Below are positions 19,208 to 29,942 of a DNA stretch of 64,000 bases, piece by piece. The position numbers and the translations under genes were made by a program. Source of the DNA: Qipengyuania gelatinilytica (GTDB lineage: Bacteria > Pseudomonadota > Alphaproteobacteria > Sphingomonadales > Sphingomonadaceae); the NCBI RefSeq assembly GCF_019711315.1, contig NZ_CP081294.1:434001-498000 (forward strand). Reading direction: 5' to 3'. The notes beneath the pieces were generated by a model that was given only the letters and a program-made list of their open reading frames with translations, did not search any database and had not been told where the DNA came from. The stretch's first letter is position 1, and the number at the start of each line of letters is the position of its first letter.

Positions 19208-21691
19208 TCAGGCGTCAACCTTGACCTGCTCTCCAAGCACTTCAGATACCTTGGCATTTATTTGCTGTACGCTGAACGGCTTCGGAATGAAGTGCATGTT
19301 GTCGATGTCGATTTCGTTACGAAGCGTCTCTTCTGCATAGCCCGACATGAAGAGGATCGGGATCCTGGGCTTCACCTTGCGGATCGCGCGGGCCATGGCC
19401 GGGCCGTCCATCGCGGGCATGACCACGTCGGAAACAATCAGGTCGAATTCGGTATTGCCATTGGCGATGGCGGCAAGGCCTTCCTCGCCATCGCGCGCAG
19501 TGGTCACCTGGTAGCCTGCACGGGCGAGTGCGCGTTCGGCGACGGCGCGGACCATGTCCTCATCCTCTACCAGCAGCAGGTTGCCGCCGCCCGACCATTC
19601 GCTGGCCTTGGCTTCTTCCTGCTCTTCCTTGCGCTGGATTTCGGGCAGTTCGCCCTTGTGGACCGGCAGGTAGACGGTGAACCGCGCACCGGCCGGCGAT
19701 CCATCGGCACCGCTGACATTGTCGGCGAAGATGAATCCGTTGGACTGCTTCACGATACCATAAACGGTCGACAGGCCGAGGCCGGTACCCTTGCCCTGCT
19801 CCTTCGTCGTGAAGAAGGGTTCGAAAATCTTGTTGAGGTGCTGTTCGGGAATGCCGCCGCCCGTGTCCTGCACGATCAGCACGGTGTAGTCGTCGGCGGG
19901 CATGATATCGATGCCCATCTTGCGCACATCGCGCGCCGAGATGCGTCGGGTAGCCAGCGTGAGCCTGCCCTTCCAGTCCTGCTTGCCGGTCTTTTCGGCA
20001 TGCGCCTGCATCGCATCGCGCGCATTCACGGCAAGGTTGATGATGACCTGTTCGAGCTGCTGCGGGTCGGCGCGGACGGCACCGAGCTCGCGGTCGTGGC
20101 GCACGGTGAACTCGATCTTCTCGCCCATGAGGCGCTTCAAGAGCTGGCTGACCTCGCTGACCACGTCGGGCATCTGGAGCACGACGGGTCGCAGCGTCTG
20201 CTGGCGGCTGAAGGCGAGCAGCTGGCGCGTCAGGCTGGCGGCGCGATTCGAGTTCGCCTTGATCTGCTGGATGTCATCGTAATCGCTGTCGCCCGGCGTG
20301 TGGCGCAGAAGCATGAGATCGCAATAGCCGATAATCGCGGTCAGCACGTTGTTGAAGTCGTGCGCGACGCCCCCTGCCAGCTGGCCGACAGCCTGCATCT
20401 TGGTGGCTTGCGCGACCTGGCGGCGCAGGCGCTTTTCTTCGGTGGAATCGCTGATCGAAAGCAGCACGGCCGCCTCGCCCAGCCCGCGAACGCCTGCGAG
20501 CCCGATCGACACCGGCTCTTCCTTGTCGCCCGCCAGCCTCACGGCCATGTCACCGCTGGAGGTAGCTCCCTTGGCGAAGCGGCGCACAGTATCGGCCATG
20601 GCCGACTTGTCCTCGCGTACGACGAGATCGGACGGGAATTGCGGCAGGCCTTGGCTCTCGCGTTCAACCGCGCGCAGGAATGCCTTGTTGGCGAAGAGGA
20701 AGCGCCCGTCGCGGTCGGTCAGCGCGAGGCCGAGCGGCAGGGCCGACAGCAGCGCCTCGAGCTGGGGAATCGCTGCCTTGCCGCTGCTCTGCCAGCCACC
20801 GCCGATGCCGACGCCACTATCGACCAGCAGCATGAGCGATGGCGCCTGGTCGGGCGGCAGATCGCTGCCGGTCTGGCGCGCATCGAGCGGCACGTGGACC
20901 AGCGTTTGCGGCGTGCCCTGCTGCCCTTCGCGAGCGAAGAAAATGCGGTCGCGATCGTCGGAGCGCAGCAGCTGGACGAATTCCTGGCCTGCCAGCGAGG
21001 TGTTCTTGGCACCGGTCGCCCGCTCGCCAAGGCCCGGAGTGGCAGCCTGGACGATGCCATCAGGGGCAACCAGCGCGAGTTCGATACCTGCACGCGACAT
21101 CATCGCGCCGAAGGGGCCGGAAACCCGCTCCGCGATACCCTCGTAGGATTTCTGGCGGACGATTTCGGCAAAGCGCCAGACAAGGTAATCCTCGCCGCGA
21201 CCGACGCGCTCGATCTTCAGGACGAAAGAGCGTTCACCCGATGAAAGGCGCAGCCCCTCGCACTTGGCGTTGCCTTCCCGCCATGCCTGCCTTTGAGCAT
21301 CGAGCAGCTTCTGCCGGGATTCCTCGCCGAACTCGAGTTCATGCGGCGGCGTATCTCCGCCGAACCATTCTTCGAACGTCTCGTTCGAACAGGTCAGGCG
21401 ATTGGCGCGGTCGACGATGGCCACGGCACGATGCGAATTGCGGATGGCAGCGGCAGTGACGGACCAATCGGGCTGGCCCGGCTCGCTCGATACCGGCGCC
21501 GTGCGCAGCCGCGCTGCAAGCAGCAATGCGAACAGGATCGCCAGCAATCCGCCGCCATAGGCAACCGCTGCAAGCGATGTACCCGCCGCAAGCCAGACGA
21601 CCCCGACCGAAACGACGAATGCCAGGATGATACCCAGCAGGAGCGGCAGTGGCGGCAGGCCTTGCGGGGTTTCGTCGCTGACGAAACTCAC
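19208..21691 (-). CDS. cckA: Cell-cycle hybrid histidine kinase CckA
   Basis: The 827-residue protein has two N-terminal membrane helices (about 16-36 and 41-60), two PAS-like regions (about 75-180 and 305-415), a HisKA domain with the phosphoacceptor His444 in [20 protein letters not shown], an HATPase domain ([11 protein letters not shown], then DTGGGIP and [15 protein letters not shown]), and a C-terminal receiver with Asp755 and Lys804. This order and the [21 protein letters not shown] signature are those of CckA, which feeds phosphate through ChpT to CtrA in alphaproteobacteria. The ATG overlaps the stop of the DUF2062 gene upstream (ATGA), so the two genes are coupled. Confidence 0.93.
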   Translation of the reverse strand: MSFVSDETPQGLPPLPLLLGIILAFVVSVGVVWLAAGTSLAAVAYGGGLLAILFALLLAARLRTAPVSSEPGQPDWSVTAAAIRNSHRAVAIVDRANRLTCSNETFEEWFGGDTPPHELEFGEESRQKLLDAQRQAWREGNAKCEGLRLSSGERSFVLKIERVGRGEDYLVWRFAEIVRQKSYEGIAERVSGPFGAMMSRAGIELALVAPDGIVQAATPGLGERATGAKNTSLAGQEFVQLLRSDDRDRIFFAREGQQGTPQTLVHVPLDARQTGSDLPPDQAPSLMLLVDSGVGIGGGWQSSGKAAIPQLEALLSALPLGLALTDRDGRFLFANKAFLRAVERESQGLPQFPSDLVVREDKSAMADTVRRFAKGATSSGDMAVRLAGDKEEPVSIGLAGVRGLGEAAVLLSISDSTEEKRLRRQVAQATKMQAVGQLAGGVAHDFNNVLTAIIGYCDLMLLRHTPGDSDYDDIQQIKANSNRAASLTRQLLAFSRQQTLRPVVLQMPDVVSEVSQLLKRLMGEKIEFTVRHDRELGAVRADPQQLEQVIINLAVNARDAMQAHAEKTGKQDWKGRLTLATRRISARDVRKMGIDIMPADDYTVLIVQDTGGGIPEQHLNKIFEPFFTTKEQGKGTGLGLSTVYGIVKQSNGFIFADNVSGADGSPAGARFTVYLPVHKGELPEIQRKEEQEEAKASEWSGGGNLLLVEDEDMVRAVAERALARAGYQVTTARDGEEGLAAIANGNTEFDLIVSDVVMPAMDGPAMARAIRKVKPRIPILFMSGYAEETLRNEIDIDNMHFIPKPFSVQQINAKVSEVLGEQVKVDA

Positions 21692-22278
21692 TCGCCCTTC
21701 TCCCCCATACGCTCGTCGAGACGCTTTTCCATCGCGACGAGACGCTTACGACGGCGGCGCGCAACGACAAAGCGCCACGCGAAACTTGCCACCAGATATC
21801 CCACGCCGGCGCTGACGATAGCGAGCACCAGGAAGCCGAAAGCCGTCACGCCGCCGACCTCGAGCCAGCGCGCGAGTGCGCCACCGTCTTCGGCAAGGTG
21901 ACCGGCCCGTGCCCCCATGGCGCGATCGATGTTGAGGACAAAGCCACCCGTCTTGTTGGCGAAGAACAGCCAGAATGGGAGGGTGAAAGGATTGGTCACG
22001 AAGGTCACAAGCGCGCTCAACGGCACATTCGCACGCGCCGGCAGGGCAAGGAATGCCGCGAGGAAAATCTGCCCGATCGGCACGATGAATGCAGCGAACA
22101 GCCCCAGCGCGACACCGCGCGGCACGCTGCGCCGCGTGAAGCGCCAGAGTTCCGGCGTCAGGAAGCGATGGGCAATGGGCTTGAGATATTTGTTGCGCGC
22201 CATTTCTTCGCGCGTGGGCATGTATTTACGGAAGAGATCCGCAAGGAAAGTCTTTGACCTGGGTCCGCTCAACGCCAC
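21688..22278 (-). CDS. DUF2062 domain membrane protein
   Basis: The 196-residue inner-membrane protein matches DUF2062: WRFTRRSVPRGVALGLFAAFIVPIGQIFLAAFLALPARANVPLSALVTFVTNPFTLPFWLFFANKTG is the conserved core with two helices, and a third helix lies near residues 150-172. A basic C-terminal tail follows (RRRRKRL). Function is unknown; members often adjoin glycosyltransferases or, as here in sphingomonads, smpB and cckA. The GTG at 22278 is the furthest start that does not enter the intergenic gap; an internal ATG at 22221 (MPTREEMARNKY) is an alternative. Confidence 0.82.
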   Translation of the reverse strand: MALSGPRSKTFLADLFRKYMPTREEMARNKYLKPIAHRFLTPELWRFTRRSVPRGVALGLFAAFIVPIGQIFLAAFLALPARANVPLSALVTFVTNPFTLPFWLFFANKTGGFVLNIDRAMGARAGHLAEDGGALARWLEVGGVTAFGFLVLAIVSAGVGYLVASFAWRFVVARRRRKRLVAMEKRLDERMGEKGE

Positions 22279-22401
22279 GCTCCCGCAATGCGCGCCGCAA
22301 CCGCGGGACGCAAGGGCGCTTTATCGGCGATAAGAAGTGAACCTGGCATGATGTTCCATGTGGTAGCCGATCGGCGTTGAAAAAGGGGTAACGAGTGTCG
22401 A

Positions 22402-22884
22402 TCAGCCTTTTTCGCGCATCAAGCGGGCCTTGTCGCGTTTCCAGTCGCGTTCCTTGATCGTCTGGCGCTTGTCGTGAGCCTGCTTGCCCTTGGCCAGTGC
22501 AAGCTCGACCTTGGCCCTGCCGGTCGAGTTGAAATAGACTGACAGCGGGACAAGCGTCATGCCCTTGCGCTCGACAGCCCCGAACAGCTTGTCGATCTCG
22601 CGCTCGTGGAGCAGCAGCTTGCGCGGGCGGCGCGGTTCGTGGTTCAGGCGGTTGCCGTGCGAATATTCGGGAATGTTCGCATTGATCAGCCAGACCTGCC
22701 CGTCGCGCACTTCGGCATAGCTTTCCTTGATGCTCGCCTCGCCTGCCCGCAGCGCCTTTACCTCGGTGCCTTGCAGCGCAAGACCCGCCTCGAAGGTTTC
22801 CTCGATATGATAATCGAACCGCACGCGCCGGTTGTCGGCGACGGTCTTCTGCTTGTCGAATGTGGCGGGTTTGGGACGTGCCAT
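22402..22884 (-). CDS. smpB: SsrA-binding protein SmpB
   Basis: This protein binds tmRNA and brings it to stalled ribosomes for trans-translation. The 160-residue product has the OB-fold signature [38 protein letters not shown], the tmRNA-binding region [18 protein letters not shown], and the basic C-terminal helix (KAHDKRQT-like end: [21 protein letters not shown]). The ATG at 22884 gives the usual family start ([20 protein letters not shown]). A longer upstream frame has no family similarity. It faces away from the S9 peptidase genes. Confidence 0.97.
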   Translation of the reverse strand: MARPKPATFDKQKTVADNRRVRFDYHIEETFEAGLALQGTEVKALRAGEASIKESYAEVRDGQVWLINANIPEYSHGNRLNHEPRRPRKLLLHEREIDKLFGAVERKGMTLVPLSVYFNSTGRAKVELALAKGKQAHDKRQTIKERDWKRDKARLMREKG

Positions 22885-22999
22885 AGGGTGCGCGCATGTA
22901 GGCGCTCGGAAGCAAAAGGCCAAGGGGCTTGAAGGCTGCTTGCAATCGAGAGGCAGATCGAAGACACTACAAGTGGATCGTAAGTACTTTGGGGGTCGT

Positions 23000-24949
23000 A
23001 TGCTGAAGCTGGGTCGCTTCATGCCGCTATTCGCGGCTATTCTATTTATTTCGGCAGGGACGACTGCGCATGCGCAAGTCGAAGAACCGCCGCCGCTTTC
23101 GGCCTATGGCGCGCTGCCAGGTGTCGAAATGGCTGCAATTTCGCCCAGCGGCACCAATATCGCGGTTCTCACTACGATCGGCGAGACGCGACTGGTGCTC
23201 TTTCTCGGCCCCGACATGCGGCCGATCCGCAAGATGGAAGTAGGCGATTCCAAGGTCCGCAGTCTCGACTGGATCGGCGATGACCGGGTCCTTCTGCAAA
23301 CCAGCAAGACCGAAGATCTCTGGGGTTTCACTGTCGATAAGGCAGAGCTTTACAGCGCCCATGTTGTGCCCGTCACCTTTGACGGAGAAGTCACGACCGT
23401 GTTCCAGCGCAATCGTCGCCTGGTCGACGCCGTGTTTGGTTCGCACGGCATCCGCTTTGTCGATGGCCGCTGGCAGGCCTATTTCGGCGCGCTGGAACTG
23501 CGCCGCGACCAGCGCAACGGTTACGCATTCAAGCACAGCCGCCCGTATCTCTACAGGTTCACCGTAGACACTGAAGATGTGACACGGATCGACACGGCTT
23601 CGGCTGAAGACCACTATCGGGACTGGCTGGTCGGGACCAAAGGCGGCGTCGCCGCGGTGTTCGATCTCAGTCGACGCGACGGCAACTGGAAGATTTCGAA
23701 TTCCCAAGGGACGACCATTGCCGAGGGCACCCATGCCGCAGGCCGCGTCGGATTGGTCGGCCTCGGCTATGATGGCGCATCGGTCATCTACTACCTGCGC
23801 GACGATGACGGCGTGTCGCAGTGGTACGAAGTGCCCCTGGCGGGCGGAGCGTCCACCCCGTTCCTGCCGGATGCCGACATCGACCGCCTCTATTTCGACG
23901 CCCCGACCGGAAGGCTGACCGGCTATCTCGACGGCGAAAAGGGGCCGGTTTTCGCAGAGCCCGCACACCAGAAGGCCGTAAGCCGCATTCGCAAGGCATT
24001 CGCCAAGTACGACATGCGCATGATCGACTGGACCCCGAACTTCGAAAAGGTGCTCGTGCGGACCAGCGGCAATAAAGACAGCGGGTCATGGTATGTGGTC
24101 GATCTTGGCACGATGCGCGCTGACGGTTTCGCTTATGAGCGCACGCGGATCCTGCCCGACATGGTGGGCCAGATCTCGACCTTCTCCTACACTGCTGCAG
24201 ATGGCCTCGATCTCGACGGCATCCTGACACTTCCGCCGGGCCGTGAAGCGAAGAACCTGCCGCTTGTCATGCTGCCGCACGGTGGACCTCATGCGCATGA
24301 CAAGGAAGAGTTCGACTGGTGGGCGCAGGCTTTTGCATCGCGGGGCTATGCCGTGTTCCAGCCCAATTTCCGTGGCTCGACCAATCGCGAACAGGCCTTC
24401 AAGCTGGCAGGTTACGGAGAGTGGGGTCGCAAGATGCAGACCGACCTTTCGGACGGTCTTGCCGCGCTGGCGGATAAAGGCATCGTCGATCCCGATCGCG
24501 CCTGTATCGTCGGGGCAAGCTATGGCGGCTATGCAGCGCTAGCCGGGGTGACCTTGCAGCAGGGCCTCTACCAATGCGCCGTCGCGGTGGCCCCGGTCAG
24601 CGACATCGGGGACATGTACAACGAGGATTATCGCGCTTCCGGCCGGCAGAGGATCACAAAGGCAGCCCTGCTCGAACAGCTCGGCCCGAAAGACCGGTGG
24701 GATGCAGTCTCGCCGCGCCGTCTTGCCGCTCAGGCTGATGCCCCGATCATGCTGATCCACGGCGAGGACGATACGGTCGTGCCCTACGACCACTCGTACA
24801 AGATGGCCGACAAGCTCAAGGACGCCGGAAAGCCCTACGAACTCGTCACACTCGAGGGCGAGGACCATTGGCTCTCGCTGTCCTCCACGCGCCAGCAGAT
24901 GCTCGAAGCTGCAGTCGGCTTCGTCGAAAAGCACAATCCCGCCGACTGA
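23000..24949 (+). CDS. Secreted S9 family (prolyl oligopeptidase-type) serine peptidase, copy 1
   Basis: The 649-residue protein has a signal peptide ([22 protein letters not shown]), a beta-propeller-like N-terminal half and a C-terminal alpha/beta hydrolase domain. The catalytic triad is readable: Ser507 in GASYGGY, Asp591 in HGEDDTVVP and His623 in GEDHWLS. It would cleave peptides in the periplasm, an acyl aminoacyl peptidase or dipeptidyl peptidase type activity; specificity is not determined. The ATG at 23000 follows GGGGG and starts the signal. It is directly followed by a paralogue, and both end in HNPAD. Confidence 0.9.
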   Translation: MLKLGRFMPLFAAILFISAGTTAHAQVEEPPPLSAYGALPGVEMAAISPSGTNIAVLTTIGETRLVLFLGPDMRPIRKMEVGDSKVRSLDWIGDDRVLLQTSKTEDLWGFTVDKAELYSAHVVPVTFDGEVTTVFQRNRRLVDAVFGSHGIRFVDGRWQAYFGALELRRDQRNGYAFKHSRPYLYRFTVDTEDVTRIDTASAEDHYRDWLVGTKGGVAAVFDLSRRDGNWKISNSQGTTIAEGTHAAGRVGLVGLGYDGASVIYYLRDDDGVSQWYEVPLAGGASTPFLPDADIDRLYFDAPTGRLTGYLDGEKGPVFAEPAHQKAVSRIRKAFAKYDMRMIDWTPNFEKVLVRTSGNKDSGSWYVVDLGTMRADGFAYERTRILPDMVGQISTFSYTAADGLDLDGILTLPPGREAKNLPLVMLPHGGPHAHDKEEFDWWAQAFASRGYAVFQPNFRGSTNREQAFKLAGYGEWGRKMQTDLSDGLAALADKGIVDPDRACIVGASYGGYAALAGVTLQQGLYQCAVAVAPVSDIGDMYNEDYRASGRQRITKAALLEQLGPKDRWDAVSPRRLAAQADAPIMLIHGEDDTVVPYDHSYKMADKLKDAGKPYELVTLEGEDHWLSLSSTRQQMLEAAVGFVEKHNPAD

Positions 24950-24986
24950 CGCTTGGCAAGAACCAAACTTCACGGATACCGAGAAA

Positions 24987-26951
24987 ATGACATCCAACAC
25001 CTTTGCTCTGATCGGCGCGAAATTCGGAATGCTGGCTGCAGCCGGCGCAATCGCGCTCTCGGCTGCACCGGCTCATGCGCAGGCACCCGCAGCCCCTCCT
25101 ATCGAGGCCTATGGCGCTCTGCCCGCAATCGAGCGGGCCGTTATCTCCAACTCGGGCGCCTACACCGCCATGCTGATGACGGTGAACAACCAACGCCAGA
25201 TCATGGTGCTCGACAGCAGCGGCGCACCGGTGAAGCAATTTATCGTCGGCGACGCCAAGGTTCGCGGGATCGACTGGGTCGGTGACGAGGCGATCCTGCT
25301 ACGCCGGTCCGAAACGCAGGAACTGGCCCTCAAGACCAATCGCGTGATGGGTGAATGGATGCGTGTGAACGTCCTGCCACTCGACGACAGCCGCGAAGTC
25401 ATCTCGGTCTTCGCAGAGCAGCGTCAGGTCGCCAATTTCGTTGCGGGCTTCAGCGGCATCCACCGTGTCGACGGTCGCTGGGTCGGCTATTTCTCCGGCT
25501 TCCGCATGGGCCGCGCCTCGGGCGAGGAAATGCGCATCCTTAGCTATCGCCCTGCGCTGTTTGCAGTCGACCTGCTGACGGGCGAGACCGATCAAGTCGC
25601 CTTCCCTGCAGGAGAAGGTCGCTCACGTGACTGGATCATCGGAAGTGATGGCAAGATCGCTGTCACGCTCGATTTCGACCTTGAGAACGGCAAGTACACG
25701 ATCAAGAATCCCTCGGGCTCGATCATCGCTCGCGGCGTCCAGGAAGACGGACGGATTTCGCTGCGCGGTCTCGACAAGGCGGGCAATGCGCTGGTCTATA
25801 CGACTTACGACAGCGATGGGGCCGACTGGCGGTATTTCTCGCTCCCTCTGGAGGGCGGGCAAGCCAGCGAACTATGGTCGGATATCGAAGTCGACTGGGT
25901 CATCCGCACTGCGGACGAACGGGTGCTCGGCGTCGTCGATAAGACGGGCGGTATCCTGCTCTCCGACGGAACCCAGCCAGCGCCGCTCGCCTCGCTTCTG
26001 GAAGGCCGCCCGCAGGGCAGCGTTTCGCTGGCGGGCTGGACGCCAGACTTCTCCACCCTCGCCTATTCGACGAGCGGGAATTACGACAGCGGCAGCTGGT
26101 TCCGCATGGACACGGCGAGCGGCTCGCGCGCCATGCTCGGCCTCGAGCGTCCCTTCATCCAGGGGCAGGCAATCGCGCCTATCGAAACCTTCGAGTACGA
26201 GGCAGGCGACGGCCTTTCGCTCGAGGGCGTGCTGACCCTCCCCCCGGGCCGCGAGCACACGAACCTTCCCGCAATCGTTCTGCCCCATGGCGGACCTACG
26301 GCGCATGACGAACCGATTTTCGACTGGTGGGCACAGGCCTTTGCAGCGCGCGGCTATGCGGTCATCCAGCCCAACTTCCGCGGCTCGACCAATCGCGACG
26401 AAGCATTCGTCGAGGCGGGTGATGGCGAATGGGGCGGCAAGATGCAGACCGATATCGGCGACAGCCTCAAGGCGCTTGCGGCGCGAGGCATCGTCGATGC
26501 CGACCGAGCCTGCATCGTGGGTGCAAGCTTCGGCGGCTATTCTGCGCTGGCCGGGGTCACGACGCACCAGAATGGATACCGCTGCGCCGTAGGCGTCAAC
26601 GGCGTCTACGACATCGAGGACTTCTTCCGCTACGACCTGAGCGGAAAGTCCACCGTCTTCACCCGCGGGGTCGAACGCCTCATCGGCAAGAACGCCGATC
26701 TGGACGCCCTTTCGCCCACTGCGCAGGCTTCCAGAGCGTCGGCCCCGGTCCTGCTGATCCACGGCCGCGACGATACCGTCGTGCCTTTCGAACAGTCAGT
26801 ACTGATGGAAGACGCGCTAAGCGATGCCGGAAAACAGGTCCGCCTGCTTGAACTCAAGGGCGAGGACCACTGGCTTTCGCAGGCACCCACGCGCACCGCG
26901 ATGCTCGATGCCGCGATTTCCTTCGTCGAGGAGCATAACCCGGCCGATTGA
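24987..26951 (+). CDS. Secreted S9 family serine peptidase, copy 2
   Basis: This 654-residue tandem paralogue of the preceding gene begins 37 bases after it. It has a signal peptide (GMLAAAGAIALSAAPAHAQA), the same propeller plus hydrolase layout and the same catalytic motifs: Ser in GASFGGY, Asp in HGRDDTVVP, His in GEDHWLS. The hydrolase domain is much more similar between copies ([26 protein letters not shown]) than the propeller, which suggests that the two differ in substrate selection. The genes are probably cotranscribed. Confidence 0.9.
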   Translation: MTSNTFALIGAKFGMLAAAGAIALSAAPAHAQAPAAPPIEAYGALPAIERAVISNSGAYTAMLMTVNNQRQIMVLDSSGAPVKQFIVGDAKVRGIDWVGDEAILLRRSETQELALKTNRVMGEWMRVNVLPLDDSREVISVFAEQRQVANFVAGFSGIHRVDGRWVGYFSGFRMGRASGEEMRILSYRPALFAVDLLTGETDQVAFPAGEGRSRDWIIGSDGKIAVTLDFDLENGKYTIKNPSGSIIARGVQEDGRISLRGLDKAGNALVYTTYDSDGADWRYFSLPLEGGQASELWSDIEVDWVIRTADERVLGVVDKTGGILLSDGTQPAPLASLLEGRPQGSVSLAGWTPDFSTLAYSTSGNYDSGSWFRMDTASGSRAMLGLERPFIQGQAIAPIETFEYEAGDGLSLEGVLTLPPGREHTNLPAIVLPHGGPTAHDEPIFDWWAQAFAARGYAVIQPNFRGSTNRDEAFVEAGDGEWGGKMQTDIGDSLKALAARGIVDADRACIVGASFGGYSALAGVTTHQNGYRCAVGVNGVYDIEDFFRYDLSGKSTVFTRGVERLIGKNADLDALSPTAQASRASAPVLLIHGRDDTVVPFEQSVLMEDALSDAGKQVRLLELKGEDHWLSQAPTRTAMLDAAISFVEEHNPAD

Positions 26952-26960
26952 TCGGCCGGG
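26939..26960. terminator. Hairpin between converging S9 peptidase and dapA genes
   Basis: A 10-bp inverted repeat (CCCGGCCGAT with ATCGGCCGGG) spans the stop codon of the peptidase gene. No T run follows on either strand, so it may be a Rho-assisted or bidirectional stop rather than a classical terminator. Confidence 0.45.
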
Positions 26961-26968
26961 TCATTACC

Positions 26969-27859
26969 TCAGGCGTTTTCGATAAGCCCGGCGTGGACCA
27001 GCGCCTCGTCGACTGCCTTGCGCGATGCTTCGCTGGCGTTGCACAGCGGCAGGCGCACGTCGCATTCGATCCAGTCATGGACGCGGCTGAGTGCGTATTT
27101 CACCGGCGCGGGGCTCGCGTCGGAGAACATCGCGTAATGCAGCGGGAAGAGACGGTCGTTGAGCTCGCGCGCCTTGACGAGATCGTTGGCAGCAATTGCA
27201 TCATGGAATTCGGCGCACAGGGCCGGCGCGACATTCGCGGTGACCGAGATGCACCCTGACCCGCCCGCGGCCGAATGCGGGAGCCACAGCTCGTCATTGC
27301 CCGACAGCTGGCAGAAATCGCGGCCGATACCCATCCGGTGGTCGGCGACGCGCGAAAGGTCGCCGCTCGCGTCCTTGATGGCGATGATGCGGTCCGGGTA
27401 CTTATTGACCAGCTCGCAGACGGTTTCGTCCTCGATGTCGGTCACCGTACGGCTGGGCACGTTGTAGAGAACGATCGGCAGGTCGCTGTTTTCTGCAAGG
27501 AAGCTGAAATGCGCAATCAGGCCGGTCTGGCTGGGGCGGTTGTAATAGGGCGCGACACACAGGCCCGCTGCAGCGCCGGCCTTCTTGGAAAACTGCATAT
27601 GGAGCAGTGCGTTACGCGTGTCGTTGGACCCGCAGCCCGCGATGACGGGCACGCGGCCGGCAGCCTGTTCGATGCACACCTCGATCACGCGGTGATGTTC
27701 TGCGTTCGAAAGCGTGGAGGCCTCGCCCGTGGTGCCGCAAGGGACCAGGCCCTTGCTGCCGTTTTCAATCTGCCAGTCCACGAGCCTGCGGAAAGCAGCC
27801 TCGTCAAACGATCCGTCGCGAAAAGGAGTCGCCAGAGCCGGTATCGAGCCTGAGAACAT
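26969..27859 (-). CDS. dapA: 4-hydroxy-tetrahydrodipicolinate synthase
   Basis: The enzyme condenses pyruvate with aspartate semialdehyde in lysine and diaminopimelate synthesis. The 296-residue product shows the pyruvate-binding motif GTTGEAST with Thr43-Thr44, the proton-relay Tyr132 in YNVPSRT and the Schiff-base Lys162 in IAIKDASGD. The start (MFSGSIPALATPF) is the usual one for the family. It runs toward the S9 peptidase genes and diverges from slt; diaminopimelate use and murein turnover are thus encoded side by side. Confidence 0.97.
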   Translation of the reverse strand: MFSGSIPALATPFRDGSFDEAAFRRLVDWQIENGSKGLVPCGTTGEASTLSNAEHHRVIEVCIEQAAGRVPVIAGCGSNDTRNALLHMQFSKKAGAAAGLCVAPYYNRPSQTGLIAHFSFLAENSDLPIVLYNVPSRTVTDIEDETVCELVNKYPDRIIAIKDASGDLSRVADHRMGIGRDFCQLSGNDELWLPHSAAGGSGCISVTANVAPALCAEFHDAIAANDLVKARELNDRLFPLHYAMFSDASPAPVKYALSRVHDWIECDVRLPLCNASEASRKAVDEALVHAGLIENA

Positions 27860-27954
27860 TTACGGAAGTCCTGCGTTAGAGATATGAAATAGGGCGCTTT
27901 TGGGCACCCGATGTCGCAATTCATTCACCGCCTGATAAGGAGGGGCCGGGCATT

Positions 27955-29916
27955 ATGTCCAGCATGGGCCGAAAAACTGTTATCTCGCTTGCACTTACAA
28001 CCAGCGCTTCGCTGGCGTTCCCTGCCGTTGCAATGGCGCAGACGCCGACCAGCTGGCCCGATGGCAGCAATTCCATGGTCGCCCAGCAATCCTCGCGCAT
28101 GGCGCAGGTGCTTTCCGACTGGGAATATCTGACCAAGCGCGATGACCTCTCCTTCGCGAGTTATGCCGGTTTCGTCACCCGCTACCCCCATTTCCCGAAG
28201 CAGGAATTGCTGCAGCGGCGCGCCGAAGCCGCGCTCGACCGCGATGCGGTATCGCCGCAGCAGCTGGTGGCCTTCTTCGACAAGCATCCTCCGATCACGA
28301 ATGGCGCAAAGGCGCGCTACGCGCTTGCCCTCGCCTCACTGAACCGCCCCGAAGCGCAGGACCTTGCCCGCGAAGCCTGGCGCGGCGGCCGGATGAGCGG
28401 CCCCGCCGAGGCCTATATGCAGGGCCTGTTTGGCCAGGCGCTGACGCCCGAAGATCACGATGCGCGCATGAACGCGCTGCTGTGGCAGGGCGAGATGGAA
28501 GCCGCTTCGCGCCAGATCGTGCGCGTTTCGCCTGCCTATCGCGACATGGCACAGGCTCGCCTTGCGGTCCTTCAGGGTTCGACGCCCAACGAAGCCGACA
28601 TTGCCGTGCCAAGCGGTGCGCTCAACGACAGCGGCTATGTGTTTAACCTCGCCCGCCACTATCGCTCGACCAGCAATTTGCCGCAGGCGATCAACCTGCT
28701 GGCGACCCGCGCCGATTTCGCGACGCCCGCATTCGACGGCACCGCCTTCGTCACCGAAAGCCTGCGTATTGCGCAGGGCGCCGATGCCCGCAGCGCCGTT
28801 CGCATCGCCTCCAAGGTCGACGACCTGTTCGAGCCGGGCACCGATATCTCGGACGGCTCCTTCTCGCTGCGCGACAAATACACCGACCTGATGTGGCTTG
28901 GCGGGACCAAGGCGCTCTGGTCGCTGGGTGATGGCGAGCAGGCAGCGCCGCTCTTCTATCGCTACGGCGCTGCCGCAAAGACTCCGCTCACCCGTTCCAA
29001 GGGCTTTTTCTGGGCCGGCCGCGCCGCCGCAAAGGCCGGCAACCGCGCCGAGGCAGAGCGCTACTGGAACATGGCCGCGGCCTATCCCGACTATTATTAC
29101 GGCCAACTGGCATTGAGCGAGCTTGGACGATCCGTCCCGGCTTTCGCACCAATCCAGACTGCGGGCATCACCGAGGCCGACCGCACGGCTTTCAACGCCG
29201 ACCCGCTCACGCAGGCGCTGCGCGAAATGGCGAACAACCGCCGCGCATGGCAGACCGAGCGCGCTTTCTTCGAGGCGCTTTCCGAAAAGGCACGAACCCC
29301 GACGCAGATGGCCCTCGTGGCCGAACTCGCGCAGGAAACCGGACTCAATGAAATGGCTGTCGTGGCTGGCATGGTTGCCGGAGAGACCGGTGTCGCCGGT
29401 TTCGAGCGGCTGGGCTTTCCCACCGTCCCGACCCATTCGGGCGCGAATTGGACCATGATCCATGCGATCGCCCGCCAGGAAAGCGAATTCGACCGCACTC
29501 GCGTCAGTCACGCAGGTGCACGTGGCATGATGCAGCTCATGCCGGGTACCGCTCGCGAGGAAGCAGGCAAGATCGGCGTGCAGTACATGTCCGCCAACCT
29601 GACCGAGAGCCCGAGCTACAACATCCGTCTCGGCGATGCGCACTTTGCCCGCCTTATGGACCGTTATGACGGTGCTTATCCGCTGGCGATTGCCGCCTAT
29701 AATGCGGGACCCGGCCGCGTGAACCAATGGCTCCGCCTCAATGGCGATCCGCGCACCGGTGCAGTCGACTGGGTGACCTGGGTCGAGCAGATCCCCGCGA
29801 ATTTCGAAACCCGGTATTACGTCATGCGGGTGATCGGCAACGCGGTGACCTATGCGAACATGCATCCGGACAAGTCCCGCAGCTACGAACGCGATATCCG
29901 CCATTACCTGCGCTGA
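27955..29916 (+). CDS. slt: Soluble lytic murein transglycosylase
   Basis: This periplasmic enzyme would cleave peptidoglycan glycan strands, leaving 1,6-anhydro-muramic ends. The 653-residue protein has a signal peptide (ISLALTTSASLAFPAVAMAQ), a long helical superhelix region (about 40-480) and a C-terminal SLT domain: catalytic Glu509 in AIARQESEFD, then SHAGARGMMQLMPGTA and PLAIAAYNAGPGRVNQW. Length and order match Slt70-type enzymes. The start has an AAGGAGG site. It diverges from dapA and is followed by greB after 26 bases. Confidence 0.94.
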   Translation: MSSMGRKTVISLALTTSASLAFPAVAMAQTPTSWPDGSNSMVAQQSSRMAQVLSDWEYLTKRDDLSFASYAGFVTRYPHFPKQELLQRRAEAALDRDAVSPQQLVAFFDKHPPITNGAKARYALALASLNRPEAQDLAREAWRGGRMSGPAEAYMQGLFGQALTPEDHDARMNALLWQGEMEAASRQIVRVSPAYRDMAQARLAVLQGSTPNEADIAVPSGALNDSGYVFNLARHYRSTSNLPQAINLLATRADFATPAFDGTAFVTESLRIAQGADARSAVRIASKVDDLFEPGTDISDGSFSLRDKYTDLMWLGGTKALWSLGDGEQAAPLFYRYGAAAKTPLTRSKGFFWAGRAAAKAGNRAEAERYWNMAAAYPDYYYGQLALSELGRSVPAFAPIQTAGITEADRTAFNADPLTQALREMANNRRAWQTERAFFEALSEKARTPTQMALVAELAQETGLNEMAVVAGMVAGETGVAGFERLGFPTVPTHSGANWTMIHAIARQESEFDRTRVSHAGARGMMQLMPGTAREEAGKIGVQYMSANLTESPSYNIRLGDAHFARLMDRYDGAYPLAIAAYNAGPGRVNQWLRLNGDPRTGAVDWVTWVEQIPANFETRYYVMRVIGNAVTYANMHPDKSRSYERDIRHYLR

Positions 29917-29942
29917 GTTTTGCCGCTAGGGACGCTCCTGCA

